A DNA stretch of 64,000 nt from Agromyces sp. SYSU T00194 (GCF_040496035.1 NZ_JBEPJZ010000002.1:434001-498000); one strand, 5' to 3'; numbered from the stretch's first letter, positions 8,425-18,503 are shown. A program made the numbers and translations. The notes: generated by a model from the sequence alone, not told the origin.

Positions 8425-9324
8425 ATGTCCGTCGCATTCGACCCCGCCGAGAAGTTCGCCGCATACGCCCACCCCGAGCGGCTCGTGTCGACCGACTGGC
8501 TCGCGGCGCACCTCGGCGAGCCGGGCCTGGTCGTCGTCGAGTCCGACGAGGACGTGCTGCTCTACGAGACCGGCCACATCCCCGGCGCCGTCAAGGTCGA
8601 CTGGCACACCGACCTCAACGACCCCGTGGTGCGCGACTACCTCGACGGCGAGCAGTTCGCCGCGCTGCTCGGCTCGAAGGGCATCTCGCGCGACACCACG
8701 ATCGTCGTCTACGGCGACAAGAACAACTGGTGGGCGGCCTACGCGCTCTGGGTCTTCACGCTCTTCGGCCACGAGGACGTGCGCCTGCTCGACGGCGGCC
8801 GCGACCTGTGGGTCGCCGAGGGCCGCGAGCTCACGACCGACGTCCCCGCGCCCGCGCCGACCGAGTACCCGGTGGTCGAGCGCGACGACGCGACCATCCG
8901 CGCCTTCAAGGAGGACGTGCTCGCCCACCTCGGCAACCCGCTGATCGACGTGCGCTCCCCCGAGGAGTACACCGGGGAGCGCACCCACATGCCGGCGTAC
9001 CCCGACGAGAGCGCGCTGCGCGGCGGGCACATCCCCTCGGCCGCATCCGTGCCCTGGGCCCGCGCAGCGGCGCCCGACGCGACCTTCCGCACCCGCGACG
9101 AGCTCGACGCGATCTACCGGGGCGAGGCGGGCCTGGCCGACGGCGACGAGGTCATCGCGTACTGCCGCATCGGCGAGCGGTCGAGCCACACCTGGTTCGT
9201 GCTCACCCACCTGCTCGGCTTCGAGCACGTGCGCAACTACGACGGCTCCTGGACCGAGTGGGGCAGCGCGGTGCGCGTACCGATCGTCACGGGCGCCGAG
9301 CCCGGCGAGGTCCCGGGCCGGTGA
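8425..9324 (+). CDS. Two-domain sulfurtransferase (thiosulfate sulfurtransferase-like rhodanese)
   Basis: A 299-residue cytoplasmic protein made of two rhodanese domains. The N-terminal one (about 20-145) is inactive-type; the C-terminal one (about 165-290) has the active loop [19 protein letters not shown], whose cysteine carries the persulfide. It resembles CysA2/SseA of actinobacteria, which move sulfane sulfur from thiosulfate or mercaptopyruvate. The CRIGERSS loop fits thiosulfate transferases better. GGAGG sits six bases before the ATG. A SufE gene follows after 43 bases, suggesting the pair hands sulfur to iron-sulfur or other acceptors. Confidence 0.88.
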   Translation: MSVAFDPAEKFAAYAHPERLVSTDWLAAHLGEPGLVVVESDEDVLLYETGHIPGAVKVDWHTDLNDPVVRDYLDGEQFAALLGSKGISRDTTIVVYGDKNNWWAAYALWVFTLFGHEDVRLLDGGRDLWVAEGRELTTDVPAPAPTEYPVVERDDATIRAFKEDVLAHLGNPLIDVRSPEEYTGERTHMPAYPDESALRGGHIPSAASVPWARAAAPDATFRTRDELDAIYRGEAGLADGDEVIAYCRIGERSSHTWFVLTHLLGFEHVRNYDGSWTEWGSAVRVPIVTGAEPGEVPGR

Positions 9325-9367
9325 GCGCACGGCGATCGCACGCGCCCCGGATGGGAGAATGGACGCG

Positions 9368-9808
9368 ATGACCACGACCGCCCTCCCCGCCCAGCTCGCC
9401 GAGATCCGCGAGGACTTCCTCGCACTCGGCGTGCGCGATCGCCTGCAGCTCCTGCTCGAGTTCTCCCGGGAGCTCCCCGAGCTGCCCGAGCGGTACCGCG
9501 ACCACCCCGACCTGCTGGAGCGGGTCGAGGAGTGCCAGTCGCCGGTGTACATCTTCACCGAGACGGATGCCTCGGGCGCGGTGCACCTGCACGCGACGGC
9601 GCCCGTGGAGGCGCCCACCACTCGCGGGTTCGCGTCGATCCTCGCCCAGGGGATCGAGGGGCTCAGCGTGCAGGAGGTGCTCGACGTGCCGGGCGACTAC
9701 CCGCAGTCGCTCGGGCTCACCGAGGCCGTCTCGCCGCTGCGCATCCGCGGCATGACCGCGATGCTCGCGCGCGTCAAGCGCCAGCTCGGGCAGTCCCGGG
9801 CGGCCTGA
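9368..9808 (+). CDS. sufE: SufE family protein (sulfur acceptor)
   Basis: A 146-residue SufE-like protein. The ATG at 9368 is chosen over the one at 9359, because GGGAGA sits at a normal distance only from the former. The conserved acceptor cysteine lies in RVEECQSPVYIF, and the family C-terminal part ILAQGIEGLSVQEVLDVP is intact. SufE takes persulfide from a cysteine desulfurase. Here the upstream neighbour is a rhodanese instead, as in many actinobacteria, so its donor could be that enzyme. It converges on the hydrolase gene with only nine bases between stops. Confidence 0.88.
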   Translation: MTTTALPAQLAEIREDFLALGVRDRLQLLLEFSRELPELPERYRDHPDLLERVEECQSPVYIFTETDASGAVHLHATAPVEAPTTRGFASILAQGIEGLSVQEVLDVPGDYPQSLGLTEAVSPLRIRGMTAMLARVKRQLGQSRAA

Positions 9809-9817
9809 CCGGCCCGC

Positions 9818-11074
9818 TCAGCCCCTCGCGGGCACCGCGGCGGTCGACGCCGCGGGCCCCCGTCGCGCGGCGAGCTCCCCGAGCCAGACCCCCAGCGCGC
9901 CGTTCCAGCGCACCGGGTCGTCGTTCCAGAGCTTGGTGTGACGCGCCCGGGTGAACCGCTCGTACGTGATCAGGTCGGGCCTGGCCGCCGCCAGCCGGTC
10001 GGAGCCGGCGACGGGCACGAAGCCGTCGTCCGCGCTGTGGAATAGCAGCATCGGCACGTCGAACTCGGATGCCCGTGCCACGACGTCCAGCCGGTCGAAG
10101 TCGATGGGCGCCGAGAGCCCGGTGAACGGGCGCGCCCACCGGTGCGAGAGCATCGCGATCACGAGGCGCGTGAGCGGCCGTGGCAGCCGGTAGGTCGCCC
10201 CCTGGTAGGAGAGGATGTCGTGCCAGTCGATCGCCGGCGACTCCAGCACGATGCCGACGACCGTCTCGCGGGAGCGTCGCGACCGGAGCGCGGCCTGCAG
10301 CACCGTCGCTCCGCCCATCGACCAGCCCATGAGCACGACCTCGCGGGCGCCGTGCGCCACGGCGTAGGCGATCGCGGCATCCACGTCGAGCCACTCGGTG
10401 TCGCCCAGGCGGTACCGCCCGTCCGGACCGCTCGGCGCCTCGCCGTCGTTGCGGTAGCTCACCACGAGCGACGTGTACCCCGCCGCGTGCGCCGCGGGCA
10501 CGCCGCGGAGGCACTCCTGCCGGCGGACCGCGCGACCGTGCACGTGGATGATCCACCGCCCGGTGTCCTCGGCGGCCGGCACGAGCCAGGCCGGCGCCGG
10601 CCCGACGGGGGTGTCGACCACCACGTCGCGGTACGGGTGCCCGAGTTCCCAGGGCCCGAGGTGGAACCAGCCCCCGAAGCGGCCGCGGTGCGCCGTCGCG
10701 AGCACGCCGAAGTCCACGCTCAGCAGGCGCCGCCGCACGATGGTCGGAGTGGTCTCGATGACGTCGCCCAGGCGCGCGTGCCCGGTGTCCTGGTGGAACC
10801 AGAACGAGTACTCGCCGCGCATGCGCGCATCGGGGGTCGCGCCGAGCGTGATCTCGTGTCGAGCGGGGTCCACGGCCACCACCCGCGTGTCCTCGAGCTT
10901 GTATCGCGAGGGGGTCACCACGGCTCGCGCCACGAACGAGGCGACCAGCGCGGAGGCGGCGCCGACCGCGGCCACGGCGGCCGAGACCGCGAGCGCTCCC
11001 CCGGCGGTGATCCCGAGCAGGGCGCGTGCGCCCTCCGAGGCATCCGACCTGCTGCTGCTCCCCGGCACGTGCAA
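9818..11074 (-). CDS. Membrane-anchored alpha/beta hydrolase
   Basis: A protein of about 418 residues. The N-terminus holds a hydrophobic stretch (about 20-52, ALLGITAGGALAVSAAVAA), so it is likely membrane-anchored or secreted. The alpha/beta-hydrolase fold follows: WIIHVHGRAVRR is the oxyanion region, MGWSMGGATVLQA the nucleophile elbow (Ser), FHSADDGFVP supplies the acid, and RARHTKLWNDD the histidine. The triad is complete. The substrate is unknown. The start is uncertain: a TTG at 11074 has GGGGAGG upstream, and a GTG two codons later is as good. A short carboxylic ester or lipid substrate is a guess. Confidence 0.8.
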   Translation of the reverse strand: MHVPGSSSRSDASEGARALLGITAGGALAVSAAVAAVGAASALVASFVARAVVTPSRYKLEDTRVVAVDPARHEITLGATPDARMRGEYSFWFHQDTGHARLGDVIETTPTIVRRRLLSVDFGVLATAHRGRFGGWFHLGPWELGHPYRDVVVDTPVGPAPAWLVPAAEDTGRWIIHVHGRAVRRQECLRGVPAAHAAGYTSLVVSYRNDGEAPSGPDGRYRLGDTEWLDVDAAIAYAVAHGAREVVLMGWSMGGATVLQAALRSRRSRETVVGIVLESPAIDWHDILSYQGATYRLPRPLTRLVIAMLSHRWARPFTGLSAPIDFDRLDVVARASEFDVPMLLFHSADDGFVPVAGSDRLAAARPDLITYERFTRARHTKLWNDDPVRWNGALGVWLGELAARRGPAASTAAVPARG

Positions 11075-11147
11075 CCCCGCCTCCCCGTGACCCGCTGCGA
11101 CGGCGTGCCGCTGCCGCGGTCCCTGTTCGAGACTCTAGTCTGCACAC

Positions 11148-11741
11148 GTGCCCGAGCAAGCGTCACCTCCGCCGCCGCCGGAGTTCGCGGCTGCGCTCGA
11201 CGCGCTGCGCCGGGCGTCGACCCGGTCCGAGCTCGCCGTCACCGAGATCCCGGCACCGTCGTCGCTCGCGCCGTACGCCGTCGCGCTGGCCGCCGACGTC
11301 TCCCCCGCCCCGCACGGCGCCGACTCGGAGCTCGGCACCGGACGGTTCGTGCTCCTCTACGACCCCGAGGAGCCCGAGGAGTGGGGCGGCAGGTTCCGCA
11401 TCATCTGCTTCGCGCAGGCCCCCCTCGAGACCGAGATCGGCCTCGACCCGTTCCTCGCCGACGTCGCCTGGTCGTGGCTCGTCGACGCGCTCGACGCACG
11501 GGGGGCGCGCTACACCGCCGCGTCCGGCACCGCCACCAAGGTCCTGTCGACGGGCTACGGCGAGCTCGCCGAGCAGGGCGACGGCGCCCAGATCGAGTTG
11601 CGGGCCTCCTGGACGCCCCTCGACCACGAGGTGGCCGCTCATGTGGAAGGGTGGGGGGAACTGCTCTGCATGCTCGCGGGGCTGCCGCCATCGACGGAGG
11701 GAGTGACCCTCCTCGCACGAAAGAGGGCCCGGCGTGGCTGA
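11148..11741 (+). CDS. DUF3000 domain protein
   Basis: A 197-residue actinobacterial DUF3000 protein. Recognisable parts are the start region FAAALDALRRASTRSELAVTEI, then APYAVALAADV, the core GRFVLLYDPEEPEEWGGRFRI and FLADVAWSWLVDAL, and the end WGELLCMLAGLPP. No membrane segment or catalytic motif is seen. The gene starts with GTG and overlaps the RNase D gene by eight bases. In actinobacteria this protein is nearly always found beside an RNase D-like gene, which hints at a shared RNA-related role; that is inference. Confidence 0.88.
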   Translation: MPEQASPPPPPEFAAALDALRRASTRSELAVTEIPAPSSLAPYAVALAADVSPAPHGADSELGTGRFVLLYDPEEPEEWGGRFRIICFAQAPLETEIGLDPFLADVAWSWLVDALDARGARYTAASGTATKVLSTGYGELAEQGDGAQIELRASWTPLDHEVAAHVEGWGELLCMLAGLPPSTEGVTLLARKRARRG

Positions 11742-12930
11742 CTACCAGGTGATCGACACCGCCGACGGCTTCGCTGCCGCCACGGCGGCGATCGCCTCGG
11801 GCGAGGGCCCGGTCGCCGTCGACGCCGAGCGTGCGAGCGGCTTCCGGTACTCGCAGCGCGCGTACCTCATCCAGGTCTTCCGCCGCGGCGCCGGTACGTT
11901 CCTCTTCGACCCCCCGCCCATCGGCGACTTCGCCGACCTGCAGGCGGTCATCGGCGACGAGGAGTGGATCCTGCACGCGGCGAGCCAGGACCTCGCCTGC
12001 CTGCGCGAGGTCGGGCTCGACCCCGCACGCATCTTCGACACCGAACTCGGCGCGCGCCTGCTCGGGCGACCGAGGGTCGGCCTCGCGGCGGTCGTGGAGG
12101 ACCTGCTCGGCGTGACCCTCGCGAAGGAGCACTCGGCGGCGGACTGGTCGACCCGGCCCATCCCGCAGTCCTGGCTGCACTACGCCGCGCTCGACGTGGA
12201 CTACCTGGTCGACGTGCGCGAACGCATGGGGGCCGAGCTCGACGCGGCGGGCAAGCGCGCCATCGCCGAGGAGGAGTTCGACGCGGTGCTGCGGCGCGAG
12301 GCCAAGCCGCCCCCCGCGGAGCCGTGGCGCCGACTCTCCGGCATCCACGGGGTGCGCGGCCAGCGCGCCCTCGCCGTCGCGCGCGCCCTCTGGACGGCAC
12401 GCGACGAGTACGCGCGCGAGATCGACGTCGCGCCCGGCAGGCTCGTGCCCGACGCGGCGATCGTGTCGGTCGCGAAGTCGATGCCCGACAGCAAGCGGGC
12501 GCTCGCCGACCTGCGCACCTTCACGGGCCGCGCGAGCCGCAGCGAGATCGACCGCTGGTGGGCCGCGATCGACGCCGGGCGCACGACCGGCGACCTGCCC
12601 GCCACCCGGGTGCCCGCCGACACGCTGCCGCCGGCGCGGGCCTGGTCGTCGCGGAACCCCGAGGCCGACGCGCGCCTCAAGCCCGCGCGCGCGGCCCTCA
12701 CCGAGGTCGCCGAGTCGCTGGAGATGCCGGTCGAGAACCTGCTCACCCCCGAGTACCTGCGACGCGTCGCCTGGGACCCGCCGCAGCCCGCGACGACCGC
12801 CGCGATCGGCGCCGCGCTCGCCGAACTGGGCGCCAGGCGCTGGCAAGTTGAGGCAACCGCACAGAGAATCGCGGATGCCTTTGTAGAGGCGACCCAAGCC
12901 GACGACGCGGCCGTCACGACCGGTTCGTAG
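11734..12930 (+). CDS. rnd: Ribonuclease D-like 3'-5' exonuclease with HRDC domain
   Basis: A 398-residue protein with a DEDD exonuclease domain (about 1-190) and an HRDC domain (about 205-290) that helps bind RNA. The metal-binding acids are seen as VAVDAERASG, ILHAASQDLACL, and YAALDVDYLVDV (DEDDy type). HRDC begins AEPWRRLSGIHGVRGQRALAV. The protein likely trims the 3' ends of tRNA or other stable RNA precursors. The start GTG lies inside the DUF3000 gene, so the two are coupled. A C-terminal helical extension of about 100 residues resembles a second HRDC-like unit. Confidence 0.9.
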   Translation: MADYQVIDTADGFAAATAAIASGEGPVAVDAERASGFRYSQRAYLIQVFRRGAGTFLFDPPPIGDFADLQAVIGDEEWILHAASQDLACLREVGLDPARIFDTELGARLLGRPRVGLAAVVEDLLGVTLAKEHSAADWSTRPIPQSWLHYAALDVDYLVDVRERMGAELDAAGKRAIAEEEFDAVLRREAKPPPAEPWRRLSGIHGVRGQRALAVARALWTARDEYAREIDVAPGRLVPDAAIVSVAKSMPDSKRALADLRTFTGRASRSEIDRWWAAIDAGRTTGDLPATRVPADTLPPARAWSSRNPEADARLKPARAALTEVAESLEMPVENLLTPEYLRRVAWDPPQPATTAAIGAALAELGARRWQVEATAQRIADAFVEATQADDAAVTTGS

Positions 12931-13006
12931 GAACCGGCAAACGATTCCTCGGGCCGGAACCCCCTCCCTAGGATCGGACCGTTCCGAAGCGAAAGGTGGA
13001 GGCAGA

Positions 13007-14224
13007 GTGGCCGGAAGAGCTGAAGTCGTATTCGTCGACGGGGTGCGCACCCCGTTCGGCCGGGCCGGTGAGAAGGGGATGTACTGGCACACCCGCGCCG
13101 ACGATCTCGTCATCAAGGCGATGATCGGGCTGTTGGAGCGCAACCCCGAGGTCCCGAAGGACCGCATCGACGACGTGGCCATCGCCGCGACGACCCAGAC
13201 CGGCGACCAGGGCCTCACCCTCGGCCGCAGCGCCGCCATCCTGGCGGGCCTGCCGAAGTCGGTGCCGGGCTTCTCGATCGACCGCATGTGCGCCGGCGCG
13301 ATGACCGCCGCGTCGATGATGGGCGCATCGATCGGCTACGGCGCGTACGACCTCGCCATCGCCGGCGGCGTCGAGCACATGGGACGCCACCCGATGGGCT
13401 CGGGCGTCGACCCGAACCCGCGGTTCGTGGCGGAGAAGCTCGTCTCCGAGGACGCCCTCGTGATGGGCGCGACCGCCGAGCGCATCCACGACCGCTTCCC
13501 GCACCTCACCAAGGAGCGTGCCGACCGGTTCGCCCTCGGCAGCCAGCAGAAGGTCGCGGCCGCCTACGAGGCCGGCAAGATCCAGCAGGACCTCATCCCG
13601 GTCGCGATCCGCACCGGGGAGGGCTGGGGCCTCGCCACGAAGGACGAGGCGCCGCGCCCAGAGACCACCATGGAGGGCCTCGCGGGCCTGAAGACCCCGT
13701 TCCGGCCGCACGGCCGCATCACGGCCGGCAACGCGTCCGGCCTGAACGACGGCGCGACGGTGGCGCTGCTCGCCTCCGGCGACGCCGCGAAGGAACTCGG
13801 CCTCACCCCGAAGATGAAGCTCGTCAGCTTCGCCTTCGCCGGCGTCGACCCCGAGATCATGGGCATCGGCCCCGTGCCGTCGACCGAGAAGGCGCTCCGC
13901 AGGGCGGGCCTGTCGATCGACGACATCGGCCTGTTCGAGCTCAACGAGGCCTTCGCGATCCAGGTGCTGTCGTTCCTGGACCACTTCGGCATCGCCGACG
14001 ACGACCCGCGCGTCAACCAGTGGGGCGGCGCGATCGCCCTCGGGCATCCGCTCGCCTCCTCCGGCGTGCGCCTGATGAACCAGCTCGCCCGCCAGTTCGA
14101 GGAGCAGCCGGGCGTGCGCTACGGGGTCACCGCCATGTGCGTGGGCCTCGGGCAGGGCGGCACGATGATCTGGGAGAACCCGAACTGGTCGAAGTCGGCC
14201 GAGCGCAAGAGCAGGAAGGGCTGA
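13007..14224 (+). CDS. fadA: Acetyl-CoA acyltransferase (thiolase, FadA type)
   Basis: A 405-residue thiolase. The nucleophilic cysteine is in SIDRMCAGAMTA (about residue 92), the catalytic His in GGAIALGHPLASSG, and the second Cys in TAMCVGLGQGG. FELNEAFAIQ is also conserved. It cleaves 3-ketoacyl-CoA with CoA in the last step of beta-oxidation. The start is a GTG with GGAGG nearby. Nine bases after its stop the multifunctional FadB gene begins, so the pair forms an operon. This order downstream of RNase D is common in actinobacteria. Confidence 0.92.
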   Translation: MAGRAEVVFVDGVRTPFGRAGEKGMYWHTRADDLVIKAMIGLLERNPEVPKDRIDDVAIAATTQTGDQGLTLGRSAAILAGLPKSVPGFSIDRMCAGAMTAASMMGASIGYGAYDLAIAGGVEHMGRHPMGSGVDPNPRFVAEKLVSEDALVMGATAERIHDRFPHLTKERADRFALGSQQKVAAAYEAGKIQQDLIPVAIRTGEGWGLATKDEAPRPETTMEGLAGLKTPFRPHGRITAGNASGLNDGATVALLASGDAAKELGLTPKMKLVSFAFAGVDPEIMGIGPVPSTEKALRRAGLSIDDIGLFELNEAFAIQVLSFLDHFGIADDDPRVNQWGGAIALGHPLASSGVRLMNQLARQFEEQPGVRYGVTAMCVGLGQGGTMIWENPNWSKSAERKSRKG

Positions 14225-14232
14225 GCACCGCG

Positions 14233-16371
14233 ATGACCGATTACACGAAGATCGACTTCACGGAGCTCGAGAGCCTGTCGGACGACGAGGTCGTCACGCA
14301 CTCGTACGTGCGCGACATCCCCCTCTCCGACGGACGCGTGCTCGCGCTGGTGACCCTCGACAACGGGCGCGACCACACCCGGCCGAACACCCTCGGCCCG
14401 AAGTCGCTGCTCGGCTACGCCGACACCCTCGACCGGCTCGCCGAGCGCGCCGCCGCCGGGGACATCGACGCGGTGGCCGTGACCGGCAAGCCGTTCATCC
14501 TCGCCGCAGGCGCCGACCTCTCGAAGATCGCCGAGATCCCCAACCGCGAGATCGCCCTGCGCATGGCCCAGCTCGGGCACCACGCACTCGGCAAGCTGCA
14601 CACCGTCGGCGTGCCGTCGTTCGCCTTCATCAACGGCCTCGCCCTCGGCGGCGGCCTCGAGATCGGCCTGCACGCCGACTACCGCACGGTGGACGCCTCG
14701 GCGCCCGCCGTCGCCCTGCCCGAGGTGTTCCTCGGCATCGTGCCCGCGTGGGGCGGCGCCACGCTGCTGCCCAACCTGATCGGCATCGAGAACGCCCTCA
14801 AGGTGGTCATCGAGAACCCGCTCAAGCAGAACCGCACGCTCAAGGCGACGGACGTGCTCGAGCTCGGCATCGCGGACCGCATGTTCGCGTCGGCCGCGTT
14901 CCTCGAGGACTCGATCCGGTGGGCCGACGACGTGCTCGCCGGTCGCGTGAAGGTGAAGCGACCGAACGAGCCCGGCAAGGTCGAGCGCCTGGTGAAGTGG
15001 GATGCCGCGATCGGCATCGCCACCAAGATGCTGAAGCGTCGCATCGGCGAGGTGCAGCAGTCGCCCTACCGGGCCCTCGAACTGCTCAAGGGTGCCAAGG
15101 CGAACGACCGCGAGGCCGGCTTCGCCGCCGAGGACGAGGCGCTCGCCGACCTCATCGTGGGCGACCAGCTCCAGGCCAGCATCTACGCGTTCAACCTCGT
15201 GCAGAAGCGCGCGAAGAAGCCCGCCGGCGCGCCCGACAAGGCCCTGGCCAAGCCGGTCACCAAGGTCGGCGTCATCGGCGCGGGCCTCATGGCGAGCCAG
15301 TTCGCGCTGCTGTTCGTGCGCCGCCTGCGCGTGCCGGTGGTCATCACCGACCTCGACCAGGCGCGCGTCGACAAGGGCCTCGCGTACATCCGCGACGAGA
15401 TCGGCACGCTCGAGCAGAAGGGCCGCATCTCCCCCGACGAGGCGAACCGCCTGCGCGCGCTCGTGAGCGGCACGACCGACAAGGCGGACTTCGCCGACTG
15501 CGACTGGGTCATCGAGGCCGTGTTCGAGGAACTCGGCATCAAGCAGGACGTGTTCGCCGAGATCGAGCAGCACGTCTCCCCCGAGGCCGTGCTCGCCACG
15601 AACACGTCGTCGCTGTCGGTGGAGCAGATCGGTGCGAAGCTCGCCCACCCCGAGCGGCTCGTGGGCTTCCACTTCTTCAACCCGGTGGCCGTCATGCCGC
15701 TGATCGAGGTCGTGAACGCGCCGCAGACCGACGAGGCCACGCTGTCGACCGCGATGGTCACGGCGGCCAAGCTGCGCAAGAACGCCGTCATCACGCGCGA
15801 CACCCCCGGGTTCGTCGTCAACCGGGTGCTCGCGAAGGTGCTCGGCGAGACCATGCACGCGGTCGACGAGGGCACGCCGTTCGAGGTCGTCGACGAAGCC
15901 GTGAAGCCCTTCGGCCTGCCGATGGGCCCGTTCGAGCTGCTCGAGCTCGTCGGCCTGAAGGTCGGCGCGCACGTGCTCGACACGCACCACGCCGCCTTCC
16001 CGGAGCGCTTCTTCGCCAGCGAGAACCTGCACCGCCTCGCGGAGCACGGGAAGCTGCTCGCGCGCGACGGCAAGGGCAACGTCACCGGCTACGACACGGG
16101 CGCCGTGAAGATCGTCGCCGGCGGCACGAACCCGCTGACCGCCGACGAGATCCGCACCCGGCTCGAGGACGGCCTGGCCGACGAGATCCACCGGATGCTC
16201 GAGGACGACGTCGTGCACGCGCCCGAGGACATCGACCTGTGCATGATCCTCGGTGCCGGCTGGCCGTTCCAGATGGGCGGGGCGACCCCCTACCTGGACC
16301 GGGTCGGTGCCAGCGAGCGCGCGTTCGGCGACACGTTCCACCACCCGCCGGTTGCGGGCGTGGGCGCCTGA
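14233..16371 (+). CDS. fadB: Multifunctional fatty acid oxidation protein FadB (enoyl-CoA hydratase/3-hydroxyacyl-CoA dehydrogenase)
   Basis: A 712-residue fusion. Residues 1-200 form the crotonase domain (ILAAGADLSKI oxyanion loop, INGLALGGGLEIGLHADY). A linker leads to the NAD-binding domain at about 345 (VGVIGAGLMASQFA) with FHFFNPVAVMPLIEVV carrying the catalytic His-Glu region, then two 3HCDH C-terminal repeats from about 535 (DTPGFVVNRVL). It hydrates enoyl-CoA and oxidises 3-hydroxyacyl-CoA, working with the thiolase beside it. It has the domain order of the alpha subunit of the trifunctional complex. A terminator follows after 17 bases. Confidence 0.92.
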   Translation: MTDYTKIDFTELESLSDDEVVTHSYVRDIPLSDGRVLALVTLDNGRDHTRPNTLGPKSLLGYADTLDRLAERAAAGDIDAVAVTGKPFILAAGADLSKIAEIPNREIALRMAQLGHHALGKLHTVGVPSFAFINGLALGGGLEIGLHADYRTVDASAPAVALPEVFLGIVPAWGGATLLPNLIGIENALKVVIENPLKQNRTLKATDVLELGIADRMFASAAFLEDSIRWADDVLAGRVKVKRPNEPGKVERLVKWDAAIGIATKMLKRRIGEVQQSPYRALELLKGAKANDREAGFAAEDEALADLIVGDQLQASIYAFNLVQKRAKKPAGAPDKALAKPVTKVGVIGAGLMASQFALLFVRRLRVPVVITDLDQARVDKGLAYIRDEIGTLEQKGRISPDEANRLRALVSGTTDKADFADCDWVIEAVFEELGIKQDVFAEIEQHVSPEAVLATNTSSLSVEQIGAKLAHPERLVGFHFFNPVAVMPLIEVVNAPQTDEATLSTAMVTAAKLRKNAVITRDTPGFVVNRVLAKVLGETMHAVDEGTPFEVVDEAVKPFGLPMGPFELLELVGLKVGAHVLDTHHAAFPERFFASENLHRLAEHGKLLARDGKGNVTGYDTGAVKIVAGGTNPLTADEIRTRLEDGLADEIHRMLEDDVVHAPEDIDLCMILGAGWPFQMGGATPYLDRVGASERAFGDTFHHPPVAGVGA

Positions 16372-16388
16372 CGCCACCGCGATACGAG

Positions 16389-16422
16389 GAACGCCCCGGA
16401 AGCTGCGAGCTCCGGGGCGTTC
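16389..16422 (+). terminator. Terminator of the fadA-fadB operon
   Basis: A 12-bp perfect stem (GAACGCCCCGGA with TCCGGGGCGTTC) and a ten-base loop sit 17 bases after the fadB stop, between it and the convergent dxs gene. Confidence 0.8.
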
Positions 16423-16494
16423 GTCGTCTGGCGGGCCGTCCGCTGACGCGACGGCGGACGGGGGCCCGGCACGGGCTCGCCCGGTCCGGGGCCG

Positions 16495-18423
16495 TCAGTG
16501 CGTCGAGGCCTCCTCGTCGGCGGGCACCGCACGGGCGTGCGGCAGCTTGCTGCCGAGCACCATGGCCGTCACGTCGCGGGCGATGTGCTGCGGGGTGAGC
16601 CCGACGCGCTCGAGGATGTCGCCGCGCGAGCCGTGGTCGAGGAACTCGTCGGGCAGGCCGATCTCGGTCACCGCCGTGTCGACGTCGGCCTCGCGGAGGT
16701 CCTGGCGGATGCGGGTGCCGATGCCGCCGACGCGGATGCCGTCCTCGATGCTCACGACGATGCGGTAGTCGCGGGCGAGCTCCACGACGCTCGTCGGCAC
16801 GGGCACGACCCAGCGCGGATCGACGACGGTCGCGCCGATCCCCTGGTCGGCGAGCCGGTCGGCCACCTCGAGGCCGATGCCCGCCATCGGGCCGACGGCC
16901 ACGACGAGCACGTCGCGACGCTCCGTCTCTCGCAGCACGTCGACGCCGTCGGACGTGCGTCGCTCGGCCGGGTACTCGGTGCCGACCGAGCCCTTCGGGA
17001 AGCGGATCACGGTCGGCGCGTCCTGCACCGCGACCGCCTCGTGCAGCTCCTCGCGGAGCCGCTCGGCGTCGCGCGGCGCAGCGAGCCGGATGCCGGGCAC
17101 CACCTGGAGGATCGACAGGTCCCACATGCCGTGGTGGCTGGGCCCGTCGGGGCCGGTCACGCCCGCGCGGTCGAGCACGAAGGTGACGCCGGCGCGGTGC
17201 AGCGCGACGTCCATCAGCACCTGGTCGAAGGCGCGGTTCACGAACGTGGCGTAGACGGCCACGACCGGATGCATGCCGCCGAACGCCAGCCCGGCGGCCG
17301 ACGTGACCGCGTGCTGCTCGGCGATGCCGACATCGAGCACCCGGTCGGGGAACCGCTCGGCCATGCGGTGCAGGCCGGTCGGTCGCAGCATGGCCGCGGT
17401 GATCCCGACGATGCGCTCGTCGGCCTCCGCGACCCGCACGAGCTCCTCCGAGAACACCCCGGTCCACGACGGCGCCGACGACGCCACCAGGGGCTCCCCC
17501 GTCTCGGGGTCGATCTGCCCGACCGCGTGGAACTGGTCGGCGACGTCGCGCAGGGCGGGCTCGTAGCCGCGGCCCTTCTCGGTGATGACGTGCACGATCG
17601 CGGGCGTGCCGTAGTCGCGGGCCTGGACGAGCGCGCGCTCCACGGCGACCTCGTCGTGGCCGTCGACCGGTCCGATGTACTTGATGTCGAGGTTCGAGTA
17701 GAGCGCCTCGTTGTTCGAGAACCGGCTGAGGAACCCGTGCAGCCCGCCCCGGACACCGCGGTAGACCGCGCGGGCGGGCCCACCGAGCCGGTCGAACGCG
17801 CGACGGCTCGACTGGTGCAGCGCACGGTAGCTGCGGCGCGTGCGCACCGAGTTCAGGAACCTCGCCATGCCGCCGATCGTCGGCGCGTACGAACGGCCGT
17901 TGTCGTTGACGACGACGACCAGGCGGCGGTTGTTGTCGTCGGTGATGTTGTTGAGCGCCTCCCACGTCATGCCGCCGGTCAGCGCCCCGTCGCCGACCAC
18001 GGCCACGACGTGGCGGTCCTGCTGGCCGGTCATCTGGAAGGCGCGGGAGATGCCGTCGGCCCACGACAGCGAGCTCGACGCGTGGGAGCTCTCGACGATG
18101 TCGTGCACCGATTCGGAGCGCTGCGGGTAGCCCGCCAGCCCCCCGGTCGATCGGATGGTCGACAGGTCGCGCCGACCCGTGAGCAGCTTGTGCACGTACG
18201 ACTGGTGCCCCGTGTCGAAGACGATCGCGTCGCGCGGCGAGTCGAAGACCCGGTGGATGGCGAGCGTCAGCTCCACGACGCCGAGGTTCGGGCCCAGGTG
18301 CCCGCCGGTCTGCGCGACGCTCGCCACGAGGTACTCGCGGATCTCGCGTGCGAGCTGGACGAGCTGGTCCTCCGAGAGCGCATCCAGGTCGCGAGGGCCG
18401 TTGATCGTCTCGAGCAGGGTCAT
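16495..18423 (-). CDS. dxs: 1-deoxy-D-xylulose-5-phosphate synthase
   Basis: A 642-residue thiamine-diphosphate enzyme of normal family length, making DXP from pyruvate and glyceraldehyde 3-phosphate, the first step of the MEP isoprenoid route. Visible are FDTGHQSYVHKLLTGR, the ThDP motif VVAVVGDGALTGGMTWEALN, the catalytic region AEQHAVTSAAGLAFGG, and FVLDRAGVTGPDGPSHHG in the pyrimidine domain. The C-terminal transketolase domain is complete. It starts with ATG and lies alone between two terminators, convergent with fadB. Confidence 0.96.
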   Translation of the reverse strand: MTLLETINGPRDLDALSEDQLVQLAREIREYLVASVAQTGGHLGPNLGVVELTLAIHRVFDSPRDAIVFDTGHQSYVHKLLTGRRDLSTIRSTGGLAGYPQRSESVHDIVESSHASSSLSWADGISRAFQMTGQQDRHVVAVVGDGALTGGMTWEALNNITDDNNRRLVVVVNDNGRSYAPTIGGMARFLNSVRTRRSYRALHQSSRRAFDRLGGPARAVYRGVRGGLHGFLSRFSNNEALYSNLDIKYIGPVDGHDEVAVERALVQARDYGTPAIVHVITEKGRGYEPALRDVADQFHAVGQIDPETGEPLVASSAPSWTGVFSEELVRVAEADERIVGITAAMLRPTGLHRMAERFPDRVLDVGIAEQHAVTSAAGLAFGGMHPVVAVYATFVNRAFDQVLMDVALHRAGVTFVLDRAGVTGPDGPSHHGMWDLSILQVVPGIRLAAPRDAERLREELHEAVAVQDAPTVIRFPKGSVGTEYPAERRTSDGVDVLRETERRDVLVVAVGPMAGIGLEVADRLADQGIGATVVDPRWVVPVPTSVVELARDYRIVVSIEDGIRVGGIGTRIRQDLREADVDTAVTEIGLPDEFLDHGSRGDILERVGLTPQHIARDVTAMVLGSKLPHARAVPADEEASTH

Positions 18424-18503
18424 GCAGGATGCCTTTCCGATACGCGGGCGACCGGTGGGGTCGACGCCGTCCGCCGAGTCTACGCCGGGAGTCTGGGGAA
18501 GCG